Origin: an uncultured Comamonadaceae bacterium
GTDB lineage: Bacteria > Pseudomonadota > Gammaproteobacteria > Burkholderiales > Burkholderiaceae_C
NCBI GenBank assembly: GCA_937871735.1
Contig: CALMOI010000458.1
Span: forward strand, 1 to 5,522
DNA: 5,522 nt
Direction: 5' to 3'
A program made the position numbers and the translations under genes. The number at the start of each line of letters is the position of its first letter. Position 1 is the first letter of the stretch. Shown here in pieces: positions 1 to 4,124 of the stretch. A model generated the notes under the pieces. It made no database searches. It saw nothing but the letters and a program-made list of their open reading frames with translations, and was not told where the DNA came from.

Positions 1-1
1 G

Positions 2-427
2 CTGGTGTCCACCATCAGTCCGGCGCGTGGGCATCGGTTGGTGTTGGCGGCTTTGGCGCTGGCCTTGGGCTTTGGTGTGACCTTGTTGTCCAACACTTTC
101 AGCTATGGGCCGTTGCGCGCTTGGGACTGGTTGACGCTGCAAGTCCAAGTCGGCTGGTGCTTGGCTTGGGCCTTGGCATGGATGCTGGCTTGGGCGCGAG
201 TGCCATCATGGGTTTGCGCGGTGCTGTTGATGGTGGTGCTGGTGCTGCAACTGGCCTTGCTCAACAGCGTGTCGCCCGGCCCCTATTTGGCGCAGACGCT
301 GCAAACCTGGGAGCAAGGGCGCTGGATCAACTTTTATGGTCTGGCGCAGTGGCTGGGCTGGCTCTGGCCTTATGCCGCACTCGTGCATACGCTGGTGTGG
401 CTGCGTTACCACCGGGCAGAAAACTAG
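2..427 (+). CDS. VanZ-family membrane protein, C-terminal fragment (5' end outside window)
   Basis: The frame is open to the left edge and ends at TAG 425-427. A GTG at 5 could serve as a start, but this looks like the tail of a longer protein, so I treat the gene as 5'-partial. Counting the GTG as residue 1, four hydrophobic segments are visible at about 12-32, 49-66, 68-86 and 113-133, so this is an inner-membrane protein. From memory, the C-terminal stretch around residues 94-125 (YLAQTLQTWEQGRW, then YGLAQWLGWLWPY) matches the end of Burkholderiales VanZ-family proteins of roughly 350-380 residues. VanZ itself gives low-level teicoplanin resistance in enterococci; the role of proteobacterial relatives is not established, so no function is claimed. 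The next gene starts 10 bases after the stop, which suggests co-transcription. The VanZ assignment is moderately sure because the diagnostic N-terminal domain lies outside the window. Confidence 0.7.
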   Translation: MVSTISPARGHRLVLAALALALGFGVTLLSNTFSYGPLRAWDWLTLQVQVGWCLAWALAWMLAWARVPSWVCAVLLMVVLVLQLALLNSVSPGPYLAQTLQTWEQGRWINFYGLAQWLGWLWPYAALVHTLVWLRYHRAEN

Positions 428-437
428 AATCAGGTCT

Positions 438-776
438 ATGAGCGAAAACCCGTCCTACTACCAGCGCCACATCTTCTTTTGCCTGAACCAGCGCCCCAAT
501 GGCGATGAGTGCTGCGCCACGCACAACGCGCAAGCCGCGTTTGACCGCTGCAAAGCCCAAGTCAAAGCCGCCGGTTTGGCCGGGCCGGGTCAAGTGCGCG
601 TCAACAAAGCGGGTTGCCTTGACCGCTGCGCCGCCGGGCCGGTGGCGGTCGTGTACCCCGAAGCGGTGTGGTACACCTTTTTAGACAACGCGGACATCGA
701 CGAAATCGTCGAGTCGCACCTGAAAAACGGCCAAGTGGTTGAGCGTTTGCTGACGCCGCCTCACTTAGGCCGTTGA
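438..776 (+). CDS. (2Fe-2S) ferredoxin domain-containing protein, thioredoxin-like type
   Basis: This is a 112-residue soluble protein. Cysteines lie at 15, 25, 26, 38, 60 and 64. C15, one of C25/C26, and the C60-x3-C64 pair fit the ligand spacing of thioredoxin-fold [2Fe-2S] ferredoxins (Azotobacter FeSII / Aquifex Fd type, related to the NuoE domain). The stretch RVNKAGCLDRCAAGPVAVVYP (54-74) is the family's typical second ligand loop and following strand. The expected role is binding one 2Fe-2S cluster for electron transfer in the cytoplasm; the partner is unknown. I chose ATG 438 because the family's conserved YYQRHIFFC block begins six residues in. The same frame is open upstream to 336, but that would overlap the VanZ gene by about 90 bases. 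The Shine-Dalgarno is weak (AGG at 432-434, only 3 bases from the ATG). With a 10-base gap upstream and 16 bases to the hydrolase start, it looks like the middle gene of an operon. Confidence 0.88.
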   Translation: MSENPSYYQRHIFFCLNQRPNGDECCATHNAQAAFDRCKAQVKAAGLAGPGQVRVNKAGCLDRCAAGPVAVVYPEAVWYTFLDNADIDEIVESHLKNGQVVERLLTPPHLGR

Positions 777-780
777 TGCT

Positions 781-784
781 GGAG
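781..784 (+). promoter_or_regulatory. ribosome binding site supporting the GTG start of the hydrolase
   Basis: GGAG lies 8 bases before GTG 793. It supports an unusual start codon in a frame that offers no alternative within the 27 bases after the upstream stop. Confidence 0.65.
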
Positions 785-792
785 TTGATGCC

Positions 793-1431
793 GTGAACAA
801 CCAAACCCAACACCTGACCCTGACCGGCGCTTTGGATGTGCTGGAAGCCTTGCGCGACGACCCGGTGCTGGCTCCCGGCGTCGCGTCGCGTGGCGTGGCC
901 GTGATCGCGCACCCGCACCCGCTGTTTGGCGGCACCATGCAAAACAAAGTGGTGCAGACCTTGGCCCGCGCCTTCGTGCAATGCGGCTGGTCGGCGGTGC
1001 GCTTCAACTTCCGGGGCGTGGGAGCCAGTGGCGGCCAATACGACCACGGTTTGGGCGAAGCGCTGGACATGCGTGCCGTGATCGAACAAGTCGCTGCGCC
1101 CGGTGTGCCGTTGGCGCTGGCCGGGTTCTCGTTCGGTGCTTTTGTGACCAGCCACGTGGTGGCAGCGGAATGGACGCAACGGCCTATCGAAAAAATCGTG
1201 CTGGTGGGCACCGCCGCCTCGCGCTTCGAAGTGGCCCCGGTGCCGCCCGAAGCGCATGAGCGCACCTTGGTCATTCACGGCGAAGTGGATGAAACCGTGC
1301 CGCTGAGCTCGGTCATGAACTGGGCGCGTCCGCAGTCGCTGCCTGTCACCTTGGTTCCCGGATGCGAGCACTTCTTTCACGGACAATTGCCGCTGCTCAA
1401 AGGCTTGGTGGTACGCCACTTGCACGCCTGA
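793..1431 (+). CDS. alpha/beta hydrolase (COG2945-like)
   Basis: This 212-residue protein is a compact single-domain alpha/beta hydrolase without signal peptide or membrane segment, so probably cytoplasmic. Visible landmarks in order are HPHPLFGG (40-47, oxyanion-hole region after the first core strand), FNFRGVGASGG (71-81), the nucleophile elbow GFSFG (111-115, Ser113), IHGEVDETVPL (161-171, acid Asp166) and CEHFFHG (191-197, His193). Together they make a complete Ser-Asp-His triad. The pattern is that of small proteobacterial hydrolases annotated only as alpha/beta superfamily; the substrate is unknown. The start is GTG 793: a stop at 766-768 in the same frame blocks extension and no other start lies between. 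GGAG at 781-784 gives a good Shine-Dalgarno 8 bases upstream. It sits 16 bases after the ferredoxin stop and is followed by a terminator, so it should be the last gene of its operon. Confidence 0.9.
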   Translation: MNNQTQHLTLTGALDVLEALRDDPVLAPGVASRGVAVIAHPHPLFGGTMQNKVVQTLARAFVQCGWSAVRFNFRGVGASGGQYDHGLGEALDMRAVIEQVAAPGVPLALAGFSFGAFVTSHVVAAEWTQRPIEKIVLVGTAASRFEVAPVPPEAHERTLVIHGEVDETVPLSSVMNWARPQSLPVTLVPGCEHFFHGQLPLLKGLVVRHLHA

Positions 1432-1444
1432 TGAACTTCTCTGT

Positions 1445-1498
1445 CGGGCCGGGCTCTGCCTTTCAGTGGCTGAGTTCGGCCCGTTTCACTTTCTTTTG
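1445..1498 (+). terminator. rho-independent terminator after the alpha/beta hydrolase
   Basis: CGGGCCG (1445-1451) pairs perfectly with CGGCCCG (1477-1483). Inside, pairing continues through two G-T pairs, CTC (1454-1456) with GAG (1472-1474), one T-T mismatch, and GCC (1458-1460) with GGC (1468-1470), closing on a 7-base loop. The 3' arm is followed at once by a pyrimidine-rich tail, TTTCACTTTCTTTT (1484-1497). It begins 13 bases after the hydrolase stop, the expected place for the end of that operon. There is no matching A-rich tract on the left, so it should work only in the + direction. The tail is interrupted by CAC and C, so efficiency may be incomplete, which matters for the downstream gene. 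Confidence 0.8.
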
Positions 1499-1507
1499 GT
1501 AACTCCC

Positions 1508-2677
1508 ATGACTTCATTGATGACTGCACTGCGCCGCATGGTGGCGGTGCCTTTGTGCTGCGTCGCCTTCGCCGTCTGCGCCCAGCAAGCGCCCCAACCG
1601 CCCGAAGTGGCCGCCCGTGCCTACTTGCTGCTGGATGTGACCGCCAACCAAATTTTGGCTGCCAAAGAGATCGACACCCCGGTCGAGCCCGCCTCGCTGA
1701 CCAAGCTGATGTCGGCTTATTTGGTGTTTGACGCGCTCAAGTCCAAGAAAATCGACCTCAAGCAAACCTTCCCGGTGAGCGAGCGTGCTTGGAAAATGCC
1801 CGGTTCGCGCATGTTCATTGACCCCAAGATGCAAGTGCCGGTGGAAGACTTGGTCAAAGGCATGATCGTGCAGTCCGGCAACGATGCCACGATGGCGCTG
1901 GCCGAAGGCGTTGGTGGCACCGCAGCCCATTTCGTCGAGCTGATGAACGCCCAAGCCAAGGCGCTGGGCATGAAAAACACCAGCTACAAAAACCCCGAAG
2001 GTTTGACTGAGCCGGGTCATATCACCACCGCCCGTGACTTGAGCATTTTGGCCACGCGGCTGATGCACGACTTCCCCGAATACGTCGGCTATTACGCCAC
2101 CAAAAAATACCACTATCCCGGAACGCCCGTTGCCAATGAAAACAACCGCAATCTGTTGTTGTTGCGCGACCCAACCGTGGATGGCCTGAAAACCGGTCAC
2201 ACCGACGCAGCTGGTTTTTGCTTGGTCGCAACCGCCAAGCGCCAGTTCCCGAATGTGGGTTCGCGCCGACTGCTGTCGGTGGTGTTGGGCACTGCCAGCG
2301 AAAATGCCCGCGCCAATGAATCGCAAAAGCTGCTGAACTGGGGTTACACCGCGTTTGAAGCTGTCAAGCTGTTCGATGCAGGCCAGCCTGTGGTTACACC
2401 GCAAGTCTGGAAGGGCAAGAGTCCCACGGTGAAGCTGGGTCGCACGGAAGCCATTGTGGTGGCCGTGCCCGCAGGCAGCGCCGCGCAAATCAAAACGCAA
2501 ATTGCCCGCCCTGACCCGTTGGTGGCACCGTTCACCCAAGGGCAAGCCGTGGGTTCGCTCAAGGTCACGCTGGGTGCGCAGTCGCTGGTGGATGTGCCGT
2601 TGCTGGCGCTGGAGCCGGTCGAGCAAGCCGGTCTGTTGGGCCGCGCGTGGGATGCGATCCGTTTGTGGATCAAATAA
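1508..2677 (+). CDS. dacA: D-alanyl-D-alanine carboxypeptidase, PBP5/6 family (peptidase S11)
   Basis: This 389-residue low-molecular-weight penicillin-binding protein removes the terminal D-Ala from peptidoglycan pentapeptides on the periplasmic face of the inner membrane. The N-terminus is a signal peptide: MTSLMTALRR, a hydrophobic core at 11-23, and a likely cut after VCA (residue 25). The catalytic domain carries all three active-site motifs: SLTK (63-66, nucleophile Ser63), SGN (123-125) and KTG (228-230). A PBP5-like C-terminal beta domain follows at roughly 288-370. The last residues (374-389, AGLLGRAWDAIRLWIK) look like the amphipathic helix that anchors PBP5 relatives to the membrane. 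Length fits the family (about 390-400). ATG 1508 is preferred: the frame also opens at GTG 1466, but that lies inside the terminator stem and would spoil the signal peptide. ATG 1520 is possible too. No clear Shine-Dalgarno is present. The dacA/dacC paralogue choice cannot be settled from sequence alone. No obvious terminator follows. Confidence 0.93.
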   Translation: MTSLMTALRRMVAVPLCCVAFAVCAQQAPQPPEVAARAYLLLDVTANQILAAKEIDTPVEPASLTKLMSAYLVFDALKSKKIDLKQTFPVSERAWKMPGSRMFIDPKMQVPVEDLVKGMIVQSGNDATMALAEGVGGTAAHFVELMNAQAKALGMKNTSYKNPEGLTEPGHITTARDLSILATRLMHDFPEYVGYYATKKYHYPGTPVANENNRNLLLLRDPTVDGLKTGHTDAAGFCLVATAKRQFPNVGSRRLLSVVLGTASENARANESQKLLNWGYTAFEAVKLFDAGQPVVTPQVWKGKSPTVKLGRTEAIVVAVPAGSAAQIKTQIARPDPLVAPFTQGQAVGSLKVTLGAQSLVDVPLLALEPVEQAGLLGRAWDAIRLWIK

Positions 2678-2713
2678 AGCCACCTGCATCTAACTCAGGA
2701 ATTGGGCGGCACA

Positions 2714-2743
2714 TTTGCATTGCAGTTGATGACCGTCTATACT
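2714..2743 (+). promoter_or_regulatory. sigma70-type promoter of the str operon (rpsL-rpsG-fusA)
   Basis: A near-consensus -10 box TATACT lies at 2738-2743. The -35 could be TTTGCA at 2714-2719 (4 of 6, 18-base spacer) or TTGCAT at 2715-2720 (3 of 6, 17-base spacer). Transcription would begin near 2749-2751, giving a leader of about 167 bases before rpsL. No A/T-rich UP element is seen upstream. The placement between dacA and rpsL, where a strong ribosomal-protein promoter is expected, supports it. Confidence 0.65.
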
Positions 2744-2749
2744 GGAAGG

Positions 2750-2774
2750 CTTTACCGCTATTGGGGCGGTAAGG
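2750..2774 (+). promoter_or_regulatory. stem-loop at the predicted 5' end of the str operon mRNA
   Basis: TTACCGC (2752-2758) pairs perfectly with GCGGTAA (2766-2772) around a 7-base loop. A T-G pair and a C-G pair extend the stem to 2750/2774. It would sit at the very first bases of the transcript predicted from the -10 box. Such 5' hairpins can protect mRNA from decay, and it may also be one arm of a switch, since 2761-2767 can instead pair with 2801-2807. Function is inferred. Confidence 0.5.
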
Positions 2775-2894
2775 TTCGTCCGTGCTTTTCTCTTTGATAA
2801 GCCCCAAATGCTGCGCTGGTTGATGGCCCAAGTCGTCAATGCAGTGATTGCACTTGAGCGGGTTTGCAGGCGGGAAGCGCGGCCATCTTTTATC

Positions 2895-2912
2895 AAACGT
2901 TTAGGGACGTTT
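2895..2912 (+). promoter_or_regulatory. hairpin presenting the rpsL Shine-Dalgarno sequence
   Basis: AAACGT (2895-2900) pairs with ACGTTT (2907-2912) around the loop TTAGGG. The ribosome binding core AGGGA (2903-2907) ends 9 bases before ATG 2917, so it lies mostly in the loop, with its last base in the stem. The stem is A/T-rich and weak, so it would present rather than hide the site unless something binds it. Confidence 0.45.
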
Positions 2913-2916
2913 TTCA

Positions 2917-3294
2917 ATGCCAACCATCAATCAACTGGTGCGTCAGGGGCGCGAGGTCGAAAAGACCAAGTCCAAGAGCCCCGCGATGCAAAACTCTCCG
3001 CAACGCCGTGGCGTTTGCACCCGTGTTTACACCACGACCCCCAAGAAGCCTAACTCGGCTTTGCGTAAGGTCGCCAAGGTGCGTCTGACCAACGGTTTCG
3101 AGGTCATCTCCTACATCGGCGGTGAAGGCCACAACCTGCAAGAGCACAGCGTTGTGCTGGTGCGCGGTGGTCGTGTGAAGGATTTGCCTGGTGTGCGTTA
3201 CCACATCGTGCGCGGTTCGCTGGACTTGCAAGGCGTGAAAGACCGCAAGCAGTCGCGTTCCAAGTACGGCGCAAAGCGTCCCAAGGCCAAGTAA
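2917..3294 (+). CDS. rpsL: 30S ribosomal protein S12 (uS12)
   Basis: This 125-residue protein is part of the 30S decoding centre and interacts with 16S rRNA and tRNA; it also touches EF-G during translocation. It aligns with E. coli S12 without gaps over the core, so numbering is shared: TTTPKKPNSALRK at 39-51, ISYIGGEGHNLQEHS at 64-78, and GGRVKDLPGVRYH at 84-96. Lys43 and Lys88, the common sites of streptomycin-resistance changes, are both wild type, as are Pro91 and Gly92. Asp89, the residue methylthiolated by RimO in E. coli, is present. The C-terminus KRPKAK is one residue longer than in E. coli. The N-terminal extension (residues 10-28) differs from E. coli, as expected between classes. 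It is the first gene of the str operon, behind a promoter and a long structured leader. Confidence 0.99.
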   Translation: MPTINQLVRQGREVEKTKSKSPAMQNSPQRRGVCTRVYTTTPKKPNSALRKVAKVRLTNGFEVISYIGGEGHNLQEHSVVLVRGGRVKDLPGVRYHIVRGSLDLQGVKDRKQSRSKYGAKRPKAK

Positions 3295-3468
3295 TTGGAC
3301 TGTGGGGTCGGCGTTATTGCCGATGCCGTTTCGAATTGTCAGGTGCTGTTTCCCGCGTGGCGCGGTGATGCAGCGTAGTGGCCCGCTGTTGGGTCGAGTA
3401 AGTGAAAGCCGTGATGGTTTTCGCGGTGTCTGTTGAAGATGCCAACTGAAGCAAATAAGAGGTAAAAA
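3295..3468 (+). promoter_or_regulatory. structured rpsL-rpsG intercistronic region, candidate S7 feedback site
   Basis: This 174-base gap has no coding potential that I credit but holds several local hairpins: TCGGC/GCCGA (3308-3312 with 3319-3323), CCGCG/CGCGG (3353-3357 with 3361-3365), GGCCC/GGGTC (3380-3384 with 3391-3395) and a 9-bp stem with two G-T pairs (3402-3410 with 3416-3424). In E. coli, S7 represses its own translation by binding the shorter rpsL-rpsG spacer. Position and structure fit the same role, but the S7-binding fold itself was not matched, so this is inference. Confidence 0.45.
3457..3462 (+). promoter_or_regulatory. ribosome binding site of rpsG
   Basis: AAGAGG lies 6 bases before ATG 3469 and is followed by an A-rich spacer, an unstructured context typical of a well-translated gene. 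It lies about 32 bases downstream of the last intercistronic hairpin, so that hairpin does not cover it directly. Confidence 0.8.
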
Positions 3469-3942
3469 ATGCCACGTCGTCGCGAAGTCCCTAAACGTGA
3501 AATTCTGCCGGATCCCAAGTTCGGCAATGTCGAGTTGTCCAAGTTCATGAACGTGGTCATGGAAGGCGGCAAGAAGGCCGTCGCAGAACGCATCATCTAC
3601 GGTGCTCTGGAACTGATCGCTAAGAAGAACCCGGACAAAGACCCGGTTGAAGCCTTTACCGTGGCCATCAACAACGTCAAGCCGATGGTTGAAGTGAAGT
3701 CCCGCCGCGTCGGTGGTGCCAACTACCAAGTTCCGGTGGAAGTGCGCCCCGTGCGTCGTCTGGCGCTGTCGATGCGCTGGATCAAGGAAGCCGCTCGCAA
3801 GCGCGGTGAAAAGTCGATGGCCCAACGTCTGGCCAACGAACTGCTGGAAGCCACTGAAGGCCGTGGCGGCGCCATGAAAAAGCGTGACGAAGTTCACCGC
3901 ATGGCTGAAGCCAACAAGGCCTTCTCGCACTTCCGTTTCTAA
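3469..3942 (+). CDS. rpsG: 30S ribosomal protein S7 (uS7)
   Basis: This 157-residue protein is the primary binder that starts assembly of the 30S head and lines the E-site mRNA/tRNA channel. The N-terminal MPRRREVPKREILPDPKFG contacts 16S rRNA. The helical core follows, with KFMNVVMEGGKKAVAERI at about 25-42. The beta-hairpin VGGANYQVPVEVRP (81-94) is the E-site arm. The C-terminal helix ends in the usual FSHFRF. Length is normal for the family. In E. coli the protein also acts as translational repressor of the str operon; the structured gap in front of it would be the place for that here. The start is well supported by AAGAGG and by family conservation from the second residue. Confidence 0.99.
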   Translation: MPRRREVPKREILPDPKFGNVELSKFMNVVMEGGKKAVAERIIYGALELIAKKNPDKDPVEAFTVAINNVKPMVEVKSRRVGGANYQVPVEVRPVRRLALSMRWIKEAARKRGEKSMAQRLANELLEATEGRGGAMKKRDEVHRMAEANKAFSHFRF

Positions 3943-3950
3943 ACGGTCGC

Positions 3951-3977
3951 TGCTGCGCGGGTTTTGTGCTGCGCGGG
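3951..3977 (+). repeat. 11-base direct repeat after rpsG
   Basis: TGCTGCGCGGG occurs at 3951-3961 and again at 3967-3977, separated by TTTTG. The second copy runs into the left arm of the large stem-loop at 3974-4022. It could be the trace of a small duplication or slippage. Confidence 0.6.
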
Positions 3978-4022
3978 GGCCTCACGCAGACTGTGGTCAT
4001 CTCAGTCTGCGAGAATCCCCCG
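3974..4022 (+). promoter_or_regulatory. large stem-loop in the rpsG-fusA spacer
   Basis: The inner stem is a perfect 9-bp inverted repeat, CGCAGACTG (3985-3993) with CAGTCTGCG (4003-4011), around a 9-base loop. Beyond an A-A mismatch, TC (3982-3983) pairs with GA (4013-4014). Beyond a symmetric 2x2 internal loop, CGGGGG (3974-3979) pairs with CCCCCG (4017-4022). That gives 17 base pairs in 49 bases. No T-tract follows, so it is not a normal terminator, and fusA is expected to be transcribed through it. Possible roles are mRNA processing, a stability barrier or a binding site; none is shown. Confidence 0.7.
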
Positions 4023-4050
4023 GCCTGAAGTCCGCGCGCTATGCCGCGTC

Positions 4051-4080
4051 GCCCGCATTGCTGTTGTTGCGATGCCGGGC
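4051..4080 (+). promoter_or_regulatory. second stem-loop in the rpsG-fusA spacer
   Basis: GCCCG (4051-4055) pairs with CGGGC (4076-4080). After a single bulged C at 4075, CATTGC (4056-4061) pairs with GCGATG (4069-4074), with one T-G pair, closing on a 7-base loop. That is 11 base pairs with one bulge. No T-rich tail follows beyond TTT, so termination is unlikely. It lies 44 bases before fusA and leaves the fusA ribosome binding site free. Confidence 0.6.
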
Positions 4081-4094
4081 TTTGGGCGTAGAAA
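4067..4094 (+). promoter_or_regulatory. possible weak internal promoter before fusA
   Basis: TTGCGA (4067-4072, 4 of 6 to the -35 consensus) and TAGAAA (4089-4094, 4 of 6 to the -10) are 16 bases apart. It would start about 24 bases before ATG 4125. The match is ordinary and could be chance. Confidence 0.2.
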
Positions 4095-4113
4095 TTCAAT
4101 TTACCGAGCAACC

Positions 4114-4118
4114 AAGGA
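4114..4118 (+). promoter_or_regulatory. ribosome binding site of fusA
   Basis: AAGGA lies 6 bases before ATG 4125 and sets the start of elongation factor G. The surrounding bases are A/T-rich and not paired in the hairpins described. Confidence 0.8.
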
Positions 4119-4124
4119 TTCATC

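Noticed and set aside
601..1425. 274-codon minus-strand open frame across the ferredoxin and hydrolase
   Set aside because: It is in register with the hydrolase, has no family resemblance, and the + strand genes show complete motifs.
1466..1507. Upstream GTG start for the D-Ala-D-Ala carboxypeptidase
   Set aside because: The extension lies inside the terminator hairpin and would put MAEFGPFHFLLVTP ahead of an otherwise good signal peptide.
1514..2689. 391-codon minus-strand open frame across dacA
   Set aside because: It is in register with dacA and has no recognisable motif; it is a shadow of the carboxypeptidase gene.
2895..2914. Rho-independent terminator just before rpsL
   Set aside because: The 6-bp A/T-rich stem followed by a few T residues is too weak, and its loop holds the rpsL ribosome binding site.
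2808..3053. 81-codon + strand open frame in the rpsL leader
   Set aside because: It overlaps rpsL by about 137 bases in another frame, has no Shine-Dalgarno and no recognisable product.
3037..3195. Streptomycin-resistance changes in rpsL
   Set aside because: Residues 43 and 88 are both Lys and the PGV loop at 91-93 is intact, so no known resistance change is present.
2914..3930. 338-codon minus-strand open frame across rpsL and rpsG
   Set aside because: It is in register with both ribosomal protein genes and explained by the same codon avoidance; it crosses the spacer by chance.
3974..4022. Terminator between rpsG and fusA
   Set aside because: The stem is strong but is followed by GCCTGAAG rather than T residues, and fusA needs read-through in this operon.
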